A DNA stretch of 64,000 nucleotides. Source: Dasypus novemcinctus. Taxonomy: Eukaryota > Chordata > Mammalia > Cingulata > Dasypodidae. Made by a program: the position numbers and the translations under genes. The stretch lies in NCBI RefSeq assembly GCF_030445035.2, contig NC_080673.1:201126216-201190215 (forward strand). Reading direction: 5' to 3'. The notes beneath the pieces were generated by a model that saw only the letters and a list, made by a program, of their open reading frames with translations, did not search any database and was not told the origin of the DNA. Below are positions 34,466 through 47,514 of this stretch, piece after piece. The first letter of the stretch is position 1; each line of letters begins with the position of its first letter.

Positions 34466-37400
34466 TGTGTTCCCTACCCTGTCCCGCACAGCTTCTCCTC
34501 CCCTGGGTGAACAAGCCTGGGAAATCAGAGGGTTTCACAAATCTCACAAAATGGCGGCCAAACAGTTCCTGTTCAGATATTGGGGCTTACGTTCTCACGC
34601 CATTAGAGTCCCTGGAAACCCTGGAACAGCCTGTTCTTTTGGCTGGATGGAAACCAGGATGGATTTCGATATTTTTTAACTGGGCCTCACTCCTTTACCC
34701 TTGCTTTTGTTTGTGGACCTCAGGTTTTCTAAACCCAAGCCTCCTGATTGACTGTGGGCAGCTGCCAAACACATCTGGCACAAAGGAAGTCCAGAATAGC
34801 GGCAAGTAGTCCAGGTGTTGGGTCTACCCAGCCAGTGGGTCATCCCCGGTCAGCCGTGCAGCCTCGGGATTGGTGGCGTCCTGCCCACCCCACCCTTATC
34901 TTTTCAGCTCCCTCCTGAGGGTCAGGCAAGGAGGGGGGCTGAGGCGGAGAGCCTGGGCCAAACATTTGGAAACGCTTGCCTTGCAAAATCTCAGCCAAAA
35001 AGGAGATTTAAACATTTCTTCTACCCACACAATTCAGAATGCTTAGCTTGGAATTCCCTAATTTTTATGCTTAATTAAGATAAAGTGTCTTAGAGAGAAT
35101 GCAGGAGAACTTTCTTTGGGTCTGCAGAATCAGGAATCATCCTGGACCCCCCGCACAGCAGGGTGCTGGCCTGGAAGTCACCACTCATGTAGATGTGGCC
35201 CAGAGAGGGAGAGTGACTTGCCCATGACCACACAGGAAGTGAGCAGCCAAGTGGGGATTTGATCCCAGCCTCAGGAAAACCAGCCCCAGCGATTCCTCCA
35301 GATCCCCTCCTCTCAGCCTCTCCAGCCTGCACCTTAAATGGAAGGTGGGCCCAGAGTGGAGGGTGCAGCAGGCAGGAAGAGAGGCATGGAGTGCAGACAC
35401 CTTGCTCCGACTCATTTCCAGAAAGCACCATTGTCTTGCAAAAGCCACAGTTGTTTAAAACTCAGGCTCCCTTCAGCCAGTTTGCTGAGCAGCTTGGGGT
35501 GGGAGCTTGCGACTCCATCACGAGTCCATCAGCTCCCAAGATCTCACCATGGTTCCTTCGCATGTTACAGAGGGACACCGAAACCTAGAAAGGCCCTGTG
35601 CTTGCACAGCAAGGGGAACGGCCTGGATTTGCAAACAGGTGGTCACCTCGTGCCCTGGGCACCTGCAAGACTTTAACAAAGGAGATATTACTGGAGAGAT
35701 GGGGTTTCTTGCAAAGCAGAGGGGCCCACCCAGTGGAATTTTAATGATAATTGACACACTTGTGGGCAGGTTCAAGGACACTGGCAGGGGACAGTGAGGC
35801 TCCTGGGACTAGTCACATGGGAAGACATCTCCTTGGGCTGGAAAGGGAGGAAATAGTGACATTGGAGCCCAGCAAGGGTATAGCTGTTTGTCATGTGCTC
35901 ATGGGAAAGACGAGGAGCCAGGGACAGTGAGGAGAGGTGCCGCCCCCCGCCCACCCCCCCCCGCCAGAACCAGCACAGGGGCCGCCTGCCCAAGTGCCTG
36001 CTCCTTCGGCAATGGGGTTCCCAGACCCCTTGCCTGGGAGGGGCCCATTGGAGGCCCTTGCAGAGTCCACGGCAGAGCAAAACGTTGCAGCTCAGGACAG
36101 CACTTCCCAGGCACCCAGCCGAGGTTGCAGCCAGCAGGGGAATGTGCGGGGATCTGCACTCCCCCTCCAGTGGGTCTAAGAGCCGTCGCCCCCTACTTGG
36201 TTCTGGGGGTCACCCACTTCAAGATCTTCCCGCAGCAGCACCCCTTTCCAGACAAAGGCCACGAGGGCTCAGGGACCCAGTGAGTCGTAAAGGGTACAGA
36301 GTAGGGACTGGGGCTAAGCTGGGTTTGAACCTGAGCTGACTTACGAAGATTCCACTCGTGGTCTCTCCCGGCAACTGGGTCAACCAGATGTGTGCGAAGG
36401 GTGCCAACTGCAGCGTTTAGATTTCACCAAGTCGACTGCGCGGCAGTTCTCTGCATGGCGGGGCCAAGGGGAGCGAAGGCCAAGCCTGTCCGCAAAGCTG
36501 AGCTCACAGTTCAGGCTGTCTGGATGCGGGGGGCTGCGGGCTGCCCGCCACGTCCTACGCTCTCCACCCAGGCGTCAGGAGGCTCTTGGTCCATCAGCTT
36601 TCCTCCAATTTGGAATCTTCCGCCTGCCCTGTCAGCCACTCCACCCGACTGCCTTCCAGGGTCTCCTTCCTGCTGTCCGGGCCAGGGCTGGGAACTCCCA
36701 GCACAGCACCGGAAATTCACCTCTTCCCCGTTTCTGGGTTCCAGGCCCGACAATGGCGAAAAGCTTGGGTGTGAGTTTGTGCAGGGTGGGGACCAGGGAA
36801 ATGGTACTCCCTCAAATTATCACCAGATGCAGGAGGAGCAGGGTGGTGGCTGCCCAAGGGACACCCCCCAGAAACCCTCCATCTCTTCTTCTTGCCCATG
36901 GATCTGCTTCTCTTTGCACACGGTGGGCTGTTTCCTTCTCCTGCAGCCAGCTGGGGAGATGTGGGCTGGCAGCTGAGACCCCAGAGGGACCCTCTCCCAC
37001 CTGATAAATCCTGGGCAGGTCTGTGTCGCCTCAGCCTGGTCACATGCTGCCCCCTCGGCCAGTCGCTTTGGAGAGGCGTGGGACCCTGTGACAAGCCCTG
37101 GAGGTCGCACGCCCACCTCTGTGAGCAGGGAGATGCAGGACTGCCAGCTGCCCTTGGACCTGGTTCTGCAGCCTGATCCCACCTCCTACCCCCGGTCCCC
37201 CCTAGCTGGACTTCTTCCCATCTGAGAGCTGAGTCGATGCGGGGTTCTCAGTTCTTGCCTAAGGACACGTAGCTCCCAACATGACTGGAGGGCTAGATAC
37301 CCTCTGGCCCCACCTCCTCGACAGAGCTCCCGCTGCTGCTCCATCCACCTGCTTCTGCATTTGCCCCTTCTCTTCCAGGAGTGCCCTACTCTCAGCAACC

Positions 37401-38645
37401 CTGAGCGAGCTGACACCTATGACCCTTTCTGGTCAGTGCCAGCTTCACCACTCCTCAGGTGTTCTGGGCTCTTCCTGCCACTCCATTGCCCACCATGGGC
37501 CACCCTGGGCCTCTGAGTCCACCAAGCTGTGGGCCCCCTGAGGGACTGAGGGCCAGGCCAGGCCAGCCCTGTGCTCTGGGGCTGCTGAGCAAATGCATCA
37601 AGGCAGGTAGGGCAGCCTTGGTGCAGCGGTACCCAGTGATTCTTGGGGCTGACAGTGGATATCTCAAGCCAAGTGTCAGACCTGGGTTGGGCTTCCCTCT
37701 TCTCCTCCCTAGAGCAGTCCTGCCGATCTGCCTGGGCTTAGGAAAACCAAGAGAAAGGGTGCTGGCAGGGACCACAGTTTAAATGGTGCAAAATGCCTGG
37801 AGGGTCAGTAAGCCAGTGGAGCCCCAGGAGAGGAGCTCTGGGGTGGGGTTGGGGTGGGGAAGCCCCTTACAGGATGCCTGGACACATTTCTCTTATCTGA
37901 TGACCTTGGAGGCTCCCTGGATCCTGACCCTCTCAAGAGGGGGATTCATCAGCCAGGCCCTGGTGTCCCAGAGTTCTTGGGAGATGAACAACTTGGAGGA
38001 CCCAACTTGCAGAGCAGCTTCACCTGAACTGGCCTCACTGGAAGCAATGTGGAGTTGTGGAGTTCTTGGACAAAGTTGTGCCCACCTGTTGCCAGAGAGG
38101 ACACGGTGAGAACACTGTGTGGGAAACTCTCAGAGGCCAAGGGAATTTAATACAAAGAGGCGGAGTGAGTCTGGCTAGCAGCAGGTATCCAGGTATCCTG
38201 GCCAGGTATCCAGAAGGATACTCCTTGCCCAAACGCAGCTCGCTGCCAAATGGCCCGCTGGGCTGTGGGACAGGCCTGCTGCTCACTTGCTCCTGGCTGG
38301 CCCACGTGAATCATGGCGCCTCTGGTTGCCCAGGCCAGGTCCCAGGACAACCTCTCTGCACAGCTGGGCAACATTAAGGACTTGGCCCCACTTGCGCATG
38401 CATCAGATCCCTTGGGCCTTTCTTTAGCTATTGATGCTGTCAGAAGCTGATGGGAGTTTGGGAACCAAGTGAGGAAAGCGCTCATTCTGGGCCAGGTCAG
38501 AATTCTGCTGAAGGGCAAGGTCGACCTGAGGTGAAAGCTTGATGGGATAACAATGGGGCACGCCCCATAGGCCTATGGAAGGATTGGATGCACTTGTGCA
38601 TGGGAAGGTCTAGAAATGCTGGCATGGGATGTGCCCTATAAACTT
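34466..38645. other. Unique GC-rich sequence, no gene called
   Basis: Over 4 kb with few nameable repeats. MIR-like reversed phrases are at 35200-35260 (AGAGTGACTTGCCCATGACC) and 35565-35640, with a C-rich tract at 35941-35962. CAGGTATCC occurs three times at 38185-38213. Many open frames of 100-200 residues overlap in several frames on both strands, with no known domain. This is the best place in the window to look for a missed exon using transcript data, but I see no evidence of one. Confidence 0.4.
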
Positions 38646-38649
38646 CAAC

Positions 38650-39640
38650 TCTCGTTGGCCTCAGTCTCTCCATCTATGCTGACCCCTCCATCTGCCCTCC
38701 TCCTCTACCGCCTGATTCACACTGGCCACAGCTCAAGAACATCCAAGCTCCTCACAGGCCCGACCTGGTTCCTGCCCACGTGTGGTGGTTTGAAGCTGTA
38801 TGTATCCCCCAAAAACATGTTCTTAAATTGAATCCACTCAATCTTATTGTGCATAAGACCTTTTGATGAGGTGAGTTTGGTTGTGTTCCCCATCAGTTAG
38901 GATGGGTCTTAATCCTATTACCGGAGTCCTTTATAAGAGAATAAAAATCAGACAGAGAGAGAGAAGGCTGAAATGGAACCCAGAAGAGAAGGGAAAGACC
39001 AGAAGATCCTGCCCTGTTCCTTGCCAGGTGACAGAGGAATCAAGGCTCACTGGCATCCAGTCCCAGAATGCACAGTCTTCAGGGAGAAAACGTTGCCTTG
39101 ATGATGCCTTGATTTGTACATTTTCCTGGCCTCAAGACCATGAGTGAATAAACTCCCATTGTTGAAGCAGAACAATTTCATGGTGTTTGTTGCACAGCCT
39201 AGGACACAAAATCACTGCCTCTCCAGCTCTCTCCCACCTCGCACTCCCTAACATTCTAGGCTCAGAACTGGCCACCAGCACTTCCCACCAAGCATTCTCT
39301 GTGCTTTTGCTTACTCTGTTCCCTCAGCATCCAATGTCCTTCCCTTTCTTCTTTACCTGGCTGACCCTCTTCTCCCTCTTTGGCAGGATGAGGTTCAAGG
39401 ACAGGAGCTCCTGGTGTGGCCTCCCACTAACAAATGAGAGTGATGTCCCTCAATTCAAGCTACCTCCTCTGCGAAGCCTTTGTCCCTCCCTCCTGTGGGT
39501 TTAGCTGAGCCTTATTTTGTGTTCCATGGAAATACCAACATCAATACTCTCTTTTGACCCCATCTCACTGCTTAGTGTTCACACCTGGTTTCCTCCCTCA
39601 GCTGGCAGCAACTTGATGGTGGAGAAAGTGATTCATCCCT
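38650..39640 (+). repeat. L2 LINE fragment split by an LTR
   Basis: Left part: CTCACAGGCCCGACCTGGTTCCTGCCCAC (ends 38780). Right part: CACTGCCTCTCCAGCTCTCTCCC (39211 on), GTTCCCTCAGCATCCAATG and CTCTGCGAAGCCTTTGTCCC. The two halves are continuous in L2 once the LTR at 38781-39208 is removed. Ends are approximate. Confidence 0.75.
38781..39208 (+). mobile_element. MaLR-like solo LTR inside L2
   Basis: Starts TGTGGTGGTTTGAAGCTGTATG and ends CCTAGGACACA, i.e. TG...CA termini. GGGTCTTAATCCTATTACCGG, AGTCCTTTATAAGAGAATAAAA and GATGATGCCTTGATTTG are shared with the other LTRs of this family. A GTGAATAAACTCC stretch near its 3' end is the likely polyadenylation signal. It carries no coding sequence. 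Confidence 0.75.
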
Positions 39641-42205
39641 GTCCCACGGGGGTGACCCCTAGGAGACATTCTCCAACTCCTTAAAAAATTACATATATAT
39701 TTTAATCTTTTTCATTTTATTAAACAGCTCTGTTGAGATATAATTCATATACCACTCAATACACCATTTAAAAGTTTTTTAGTATATCCATCACTTTTTT
39801 AAAGAATAACTAAAAGACTAAAAGAAAGTAGGCAACATGGGTCTCCCAACTAGAAGGGCAAAGCTTCCCCTCCCCAATATTTCTAAGTCCTTGTCAGCTT
39901 TGCTTTCCATTTGAGGACACAGGAGCTCTGAGAAAACCCCAATCAACCCCTATGACCTGAAAACTTTGGATCAAAAAAATAGATTGAACATGGAGCTTCA
40001 TGCATCTATTATGTAGATTGTCATGGTTGGAAGATGCAAGACAGAACTGGGAGGGAAACTGAGAAAGACAGTATATTGTTCCACTGATAAAATCTTTTGA
40101 AAGGTTTTCTTTTCTCTGTGTGTGTTTGTGTGTGCATATGTGTGTAGGGAGGTGTAGTCAGGTGAGTGGGATTGTGAGGAGATGGTGGAACACCCAAATG
40201 TTTGCTAATGTCTTCTAAGATTCATTAGGTTTAATTTTTTCAAGTTCCTCTAAGATACTCAAAGGGTTAGATTCCTGGAAATGGGGAGGGAAGGAGGGTT
40301 TGGGGAACCTTTACAAATCAAGGAGCTGATTTGTCCAAGTCAGGCAGACCCATCTTCCTAAAAGCTCACCATGCCCTTGCCATCCATGAGTTAGATGGCT
40401 GCAAGACCCCAGCCCCAGGACAAGGTGGATCAGGGACCCATGTCTTTCTTCTAGCCCTGGCCCATCTTTATTTCTTTCTCCCCATTGTATTCTTATTGAC
40501 CCTTCATGGATGTGAGTTGCTATTGGTCCCTGGGTGATCCTGCAAAGTGACCCTGGACTTCAGTTTCCTCTCCCAGGAAGTGGAGAAATAGTCCCTTCCT
40601 GCTGTCCTCCCAGGGGTTCTAGGAGGACAAAATGGGCTCAAGTATGAGGAATAACTACTTTCCTATTAAATGCAGAATGGTAAGTAGGTTGGGGGTAGAG
40701 TAGGGCAGGATGCATGGACCCAAGCCATGGCTCTCTAGTTTAGGGAGAGATGGGACTTGGGGTGACTCACTCACAATCTCTGGCCCTGCATTTCCTGATC
40801 TGTGAAAAAGAATCTTGGCCTTGCTGATTTCAAGGGCTTTGCCAGCTCTAGCTTTCCAGAAACCTGCAAATCCCATTCCTTCATGACTTAACCACCCCTT
40901 TAGGGGTCCCATTGAATTTGGCACAAGGTCCTTCCCAAAAGATGTGGCCACAGAATGCTGGTTCTGGATCCACTCAGAGGCCAAGGCTCCCTCCATCTCA
41001 TGGACCAGGCCAGCTGAGACTGTGGCCTCCCAAGTTTTCTAAGGATTCTATGGGCTCTGACCTGGCCTGACTTCTCTGGCAGCTGAGCTGTGTTCCTTCT
41101 GATTTGGCTGGTTGGAGCAGGACCCCAGGCAAGAGGACGCCTTCTCAGAAACTGACTCATGTTTATGAAAGTCATTCATCATGTTGAGTCTTCATGGGTG
41201 GGGCTCTCTATTCATGGTAGAATTTCCTCCTGGTTTGGTGTTTCAAAGCAATGGGCTCTCAAGCCATTTGCACACTTAGAGTGCTATGGAGCTGAAATCT
41301 TAAGCCAATCATGATGTAGATGGGAGCCTGCATTCCAGTTCCAGTTCTCCCACTTCCTATCTTTGTGGCGATGGAGGAGCCACTTAATATCTCCGGGTCT
41401 TTGTGTCTCTATGGACAGAATGGTAGGAAAGAAATATCCCTGCCCATCCCATAGGGTTGCAGTGGGGCACAGAGAAGGTAACAGGTGAGGCAGTGTTGAG
41501 TCTTGTGCAAGCAGAGGATGCGATTTCTTTGTCATGTTTACTAAGCCATGATAACATTGTGCTGTGACAAGTCCCCAATTAATACACATTACTTAAAAAG
41601 AGGAATGGCTAAAATGGGGCAAACTTTCCCAGTGGGATGTGGTGGAAAGAGCATAGGAATAGGAGTCAGACATGCTTCCAATTCTATTGCAACCATTTAT
41701 CACCTCTGCAATGCAGGTAGAACCCAAAATCTGGTGGTCCTCTAACCTGACTGCCCCATCCTTAAAATGGGGACAGTAATAGATTTTACCAATAATTAGA
41801 TTGGGTTCTCCCAAAAGCAGACCCCAAGACATGGATTTGATCTAAGCACTTAATTTGGGCAACTGTCTCAGGAAGCTTGGGTAAAGAAGGGAAGTGAGAT
41901 AAAAAAATAAGAAAGTCAACAGAAGAGGTGAAAATGAACCAGTCACTTCTGGCCTCAACCCACTAGGAGCCTCTGAGAAAGTAAGACAAACCCCAGAATT
42001 GCCCCGCTGAAAGATGAGATACTTGGGGTATTTATCCACCAACCCTAGGGTTGCTTCTAGCGTGTTGATGGCCCAGAACTTCCTGCCTTCCTGGCATGTG
42101 GGCCAAATATGTCCTGGAAGTGGAGAACACTCTCAGGCAGAGAGCCAAGGGAAGCCATGGATATGTTTGGGAACTTCAGGGCTGTTTGAGGGGATACAGA
42201 CCATG
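39641..42205. other. Mostly unique; small L1 and other fragments
   Basis: 39690-39795 (CTGTTGAGATATAATTCATATACC) is a short reversed L1 3' UTR fragment. 40110-40150 is a degenerate GT-rich stretch. 41795-41900 resembles the unnamed repeat at 28480. No gene is recognised. Confidence 0.5.
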
Positions 42206-42718
42206 TGTGATAAAGTGAATTCTGTACCCCAATAACAGATATTTTCTCAATATTAATCTGTGTTTCTGTGGTTGTGACCCCATTGTAAGCAGGGCCTTTT
42301 GAAGATCTTATTTTAAGATGTTGTTATGTGATGTGATGTTAAGGTGTAGCCCAAATGATTCAGTGGGGCTTAATCCATGTTACTGGAGGCCTTAATAAGC
42401 AGAAGAAATCTGGACACACTAAATCAGAGGAGGCCATAAAGGAAGAAGCCAGAAGCCATCAGAAACCAGAAGTCAGCAGAAACTGAAGAGCAGACGCAAG
42501 ACAGAGAGATGGTCATGCAAAGGGAGGCAGAGACACAAGCTAAGGACCCCAAGGATTGCAGCAAGCCAGCAATGCTACGGACTTTGGGGAGAAAGCATGG
42601 CCTTGTTGACGCTTTGATTTGGGACACTTCGCATTCCAGACCATAAGCCAATAAATTCTTGTTGTTAAGCCAATCCATTGTGTGGTGTTTGTCATAGCAG
42701 CCCCAGCAAACTAAGACA
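42206..42718 (+). mobile_element. MaLR-like solo LTR
   Basis: Begins TGTGATAAAGTGAATTCTG and ends GCAAACTAAGACA. It contains GTGACCCCATTGTAAGCAGGG, TTGACGCTTTGATTTGGGAC and CCAATAAATTCTTGTTGTTAAGCC (polyadenylation signal) and ends with a TAGCAGCCCCAGC-type MaLR terminus. No coding sequence. Confidence 0.75.
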
Positions 42719-44013
42719 TTATGTGTATACAATGTTTGGAACAATTCCTAGCATATGAGAGCCCTGGAGAATTCTCCAGAGTGCTGTTATCATTATCCCC
42801 CAACTTCCTCCTTCCCAACTGAACCTTGAGTTTACTACAATATCTACCCTTGATGAGCTTCAACAGAGGGAGACTCCAGGCCAGTTCCCGACTTGGAACT
42901 TAGTTGTTCTAAATCCAGCATGATGCTCCTGGTTGCCCCCTCCCTGCCCTCCATGATTGGTTGAGGTGTGACTATGGGATGTAGCACAAGGGGGATTTGG
43001 CTCACTCCTAAGAAAGACACAGGAAGAGGGGCTTCTGAAAACCTCTGCTTGTTCTTGTGCCTGAAGTCACTCTTGGGGCTCTGGCAGCCATCTTGTAATG
43101 GTTCAGATGGTTCATCTTGTCATGGCCTCAACTAGGGCAGAGGGAACATTCTGGTAACTTCTGGAAGATGGCCCCAGGTATTATTCCAGGATGTGTTTCC
43201 TACTTGAAGAAGAAGAAAAAGAATGAACACTTTGGCATTTTTCCTGTAGTACCGCCCTCTCTGTCTCCACAAATGTATCAAATATGCGATCATCGTGAGC
43301 ATTTTCCACTCTGAAGGTCTGAAGTTCTGGGCCTGGAAAGGAGGAAGGCCATCATCTGTGAAGGAACCAGAAGGTTGGCGAAGTGGCCACATTCTTGCAA
43401 ATTCACACCTTCTCGAAGATAGAATTGGAACGCTGCACTTAGTCGTGTTCTAAGAATTCCAGCTCCAGTCCAGGGAAAGGCTCCTTCTGGGAGAACGGGA
43501 GGCCGGATGAAATCATTGGGTTATGAAGCAATTTTACTTGGAATGAACTGTGAATTTTTTTCCCTTTGACAAAGAAACAGCAGCCTGTATCTGGCCTTTT
43601 TTTTCTTGGTCATTAATTTTAGGAAGGGCTTTTGAATGCAATTAAAATGAGGGTGGACACGTTGCACTTGGGGGTTGCCTCAGAGCTGCAGAGCAACAAG
43701 CAAGAGGGAATGTTTATAAACCACCCAAGGCCTTGGCTGTGCTCTGTGGGGTGAGGGGAAGGTGAGGGCTCACTCCGGAGGGTGAGGGATCCTAGAAACT
43801 GGGCAGTTCCCCTGGCCTCTCCCCAGAGGAACAATATATCGGGGAGAAAGCCCCTCAATGGGGTCCTTTAGGATTATCTGGCCGAGCTGTATGAACCTGC
43901 CTGGATAAACAGGGGCTTTCATCATAAAATAGGGGCACAGACAGTGAGGGGAAGAAATGAATAATTTTAATAATAAGATGATGGCTACTCTGCATGAAGG
44001 GCTTTTCTATTTC
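42719..44013. other. Unique sequence, no gene seen
   Basis: No repeat is recognised. 43500-43660 is AT-rich and free of repeat words and is a candidate for conserved noncoding DNA. Short open frames only. Confidence 0.45.
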
Positions 44014-44485
44014 TGTTTTAGTTTCCTAGGCTGCTTAAGCAAATACCATGAACTGGTTCAGCTTAAATAAAGGGAATTTATTAGCACACAGTTTTGAGGC
44101 TGGGAAAAAGTCCAAATCAAGCCATCATCAAGGCGATGCTTTCTCCCCAAAGACTGGTACTCTGGGGCTGACAGCCAGCAATCTTTGGTCCTTAGCTCGT
44201 CACATGGCAAGGCACATGGCCGTCTTTCCTGGTCTCTCCCTCTTCTTCTGGGCTCTGTTGATGTTAAGCTTTTTGCTTCCATGGCTCACTCCTTCACACG
44301 TCTGAATTTATTCCAATGATAAAGGATTCCAATAATAGGATTAAGACCCGTTCTGACTGAGGTGGGTCACACCTTAACTGAAACAGCCACATCCCAAGGT
44401 CCTACTGCAATGGGTTCATACCCATGGAATGGCCTAGGCATAAGAACATGTTTTTCTGGGGTACACACACCTTCAAACCACCACA
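44014..44485 (-). mobile_element. MaLR-like solo LTR
   Basis: Read on the minus strand it begins TGTGGTGGTTTGAAGGTGTG and ends GGAAACTAAAACA. Five-base flanks ATTTC (44009-44013) and ATTCC (44486-44490) differ at one position and fit the five-base duplication expected of ERV-L/MaLR integration. It is the same family as 38781-39208. Confidence 0.78.
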
Positions 44486-46440
44486 ATTCCCTAGAGTCCT
44501 CCTGCAAGGTAGACTTGATTTCATTTTATATGTGGGAAAATTGAGGCTCAGAGCAGTTAAGTAACTTGCCCAGGATCATGTGTCTAGCGTAGGGTGACCC
44601 ACCATTCTGGTTTGCCTGGGATTTTATTGATTTTAGCACCAAAATTTTCACATCCTGGAAAACCATTCAGTCCCAGGCAAACCAAGGCAGATGGCCAAAT
44701 TCAAGTTCAGTGGCTCCTGAGCCTGATGCTCTCCCCTCCTCACCATCCCACCTAAGCCTCATTGGATGCTCACATACAAGGTGAGGTCCTTTGCCCAAGG
44801 CATATGAATAGGAGTGGGAGGAGGCAGAATTCTAGCCCATAGCCACCCTTCTCTGGAGTCTGTGTTTTTACCACAAGACACCCACTACAGGAGCACCATA
44901 CTCTTTAGAGGCAATGGTGGAGGACTCCAGAATGCCTTCAGGCCTGTGACACTGTCAGGAATGGACAAGTACACCTAGGAGTCCCATCCTTCCCTCCCTG
45001 GGAGGCAAGCTCAAGTCTTTTCAATGTTGGCATCCTTCCCTGTGCCTGGAGCTGTGCCTTGAAGAGAACAGGCACTTAGTAAAACTTTGTGGAATAAATG
45101 AAAAGAAGAAATCACACTAAGCGTTTGCTTTAATTTGAACAGCAACACAATGCTCAACTACTCAATAATTGTAAGGCATAAATACAGACATGAAATAAGG
45201 ACGAGTTTTAAAAGAAATACAAAACATGTAAGTACAATGCAGTAACTTTTCTCCTTCAAATCAACTGCTGTCCCTCATTATGTGACATAATGTAATCCTG
45301 CTGTTCTTATAGGGAATCGCTCTCTTTCTCTCTGAATATATATCTCTCTCACAGAAGTTTTTTTCAAGCTGCTTCTCTTTCATTGAAGCTGTTTTGAATT
45401 TATGAGCAACAGTGGAAAACTTGCTCTTTCATTGTAGTTGGCATTAAATATCACATTTAGTTGCTTGTCCCAATTATACTAGGATTTGTTTCTATGTTTT
45501 GGTACTCCCCATTATCCCTGTCTTTCCAGCCACCTAATTTCAGAGCCCTTGGATTCTCATTCCTTGCAGTTAGGACAGAGCCCAAGTGAAGGATGTGCCA
45601 GCAGAGTTCATTTTGATTGACATTTGTGTCTTGCCCATTGGTAGACTGCTGCTGTATCCTGATATCTGCTCTCCTCTCTTTCTCTGGTAATAGAAGCCTG
45701 ATGCTTTGTTTGAGCACATGGCCATCTCCAAAGACTACATTTCTCAGCTCTCCTTGCAGCTAGCTGTGCCATGTGATGGAGTATAAGCCCCAATGTGCCT
45801 TTCAAGGGGATGGCCATACCCTCTTCATCCCCTCTTCTTACCTTCCTACTGGTTGGAATCTGGTGTTGGTGGACTAGTTGGAATCATTTATTCATTCATT
45901 TAATAAACATAATCAAACAGACAAGGAAATAAGACTTCAGGAGGGACAAGCAGCAGGAATAATAGACAATAGAAATAGACCAACAAATACATCAGATATT
46001 GGAATTATCAGAGGCAGACCACAAAACCACATCCTGGGGATGATGAAACAACAAGTGAGGAGGAGCTTGGGTTCCTGGCACCATGAAGGCTGGCACACAG
46101 GCCCTGGTACATAGGCTGTCCTGCACACATGAAAGAGAAACAAATGTCTATCATGAGCCTCCTACTAATATATGGCTTTTCTCTATCAGCTCTTTTCAGC
46201 CATAAGTCACTGTTTCCTAATAAGAATGTTAGTATACATAATATTTAGAGGTATGAACACTTTCATGCAATAGTTTAAGCTGACACCAAACAAAATCTTC
46301 AACTTCTAAAGCTTTTCTTGATCAGAATTTTTACCAGAATCTAACCATTCTTCTTAAATGAAGGGTGATTAGGAGAAAGTTGTCATGGCCCAGTGATGAG
46401 AATTGGTTAGAGGTAGTAGGAAAAAAGATTCAGAGAGTGA
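44486..46440. other. Mostly unique; one MIR fragment
   Basis: 44515-44590 (TGGGAAAATTGAGGCTCAGAG, AACTTGCCCAGGATCATG) is reversed MIR. The rest is AT-rich with no nameable repeat and no gene. Confidence 0.45.
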
Positions 46441-46576
46441 TGGTGGGGAAGAAGGAGGAAGAGGAGAGAAAGAGCAGTAGCAACAGAAGTAAAAGGATGA
46501 GGAGGAAGAGAAGAGGAAGGGATGGAGGGGAAGGAAGAGAAAAAGAAGGGATGGAGGAGGAAGTGGTGGAGGGGAA
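46441..46576. repeat. Purine-rich low-complexity tract
   Basis: About 135 bases almost entirely A and G on the plus strand (GAAGGAGGAAGAGGAGAG and similar). Such homopurine tracts can adopt triplex forms. The open frame across it (Lys/Glu/Arg-rich) is a composition artefact. Confidence 0.85.
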
Positions 46577-46589
46577 GACATTATCTTAC

Positions 46590-46715
46590 CTTTATTGAGT
46601 ACTAACCATGCACCAGATCTTATGTTAAGCACTTCACACACTTAAACTCTTATGTGTTAGGTATTACTAAAAGCCCCATTTCACAGGTAACTGAGGCTCT
46701 CTGAGCCTGGTTTCA
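46590..46715 (-). repeat. MIR-type fragment
   Basis: TTTATTGAGTACTAACCATGC, AAGCACTTCACACACTTAAACTC and CCCATTTCACAGGTAACTGAGG are reversed MIR-family tail and core words. Confidence 0.65.
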
Positions 46716-47514
46716 CTACTCTTCCTTTGGTTTTTTGCTTACGCTAAGCTTCTTTGGTTGATTTTGTCTTTGCATGTGCTTTTCCCCTTGAGTGCCCTTT
46801 TTCTCTTAATCTAGGGAAGCCACATTTAGCAAAAGCAAAACACAAAACAAAATGCAAACAAAAACAGATGCACAGTTAAATGTGAATGCCTGATAAACAG
46901 TGAATAATTTTTTAGTATAAGCATGTCCCATGCAATATTTGGGACATACAAATTTTATCTATTGTCTATCTTAAATTCAAATTTAACTGAGTGTCATTTT
47001 TTATCTGGCAACCATATTGCTACTCCAAACTTTTACTTTACAGACATATTTCTTATTTATCCATCCACTCTCACCTCATGTGCAAATTCCTTAGAAAAGT
47101 ATTTTCTAAGGAATAGTATTTAGCCCCTTCATTTTAGCTTATTACAGAATTCTTCTCCTCGCCTTCTGAGCCCTTAGCTCTGTTTGACTATGTGATTAGC
47201 TTTCACTTCCAGTAGACTGTAAGTATCTTCATAGTAGGGTCGATGCCCCCTTTTGCTCATCACTGTGTCTCTTCCTCCCACCCTAGCATTGTGCCTGCCA
47301 TGTTGTTGGTACACAATATATAGTTGTGGAATGAAGTAAAGAATGGTCAAATAATTTGTCTAAGATCACCCACTTAATAAAGAGAAGAATCAAGACTCAA
47401 ATCTAAGGATGAAGCAAGGGACATTTTAAAGAAAACATAAATTCCTTACCTTGGCCTCTAGTGTCTCCTGCCCAGCCTCTCTCCACCTCTGCAGCCTCCT
47501 TTTGGGCAGCTCAG
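46716..47514. other. Unique AT-rich sequence, no gene
   Basis: No repeat is named with confidence. An L2/MIR-like phrase occurs at 47240-47310. No open frame longer than about 70 residues. Confidence 0.45.

Noticed and set aside
36390..37004. Two overlapping plus-strand frames of 194-204 residues
   Set aside because: They overlap in different registers in GC-rich sequence, with cysteine/serine/proline-rich random composition. No similarity recognised.
45304..45356. CT-rich stretch as a microsatellite
   Set aside because: Only short, imperfect TCTC runs (CTCTCTTTCTCTCTG); too degenerate to call a repeat locus.
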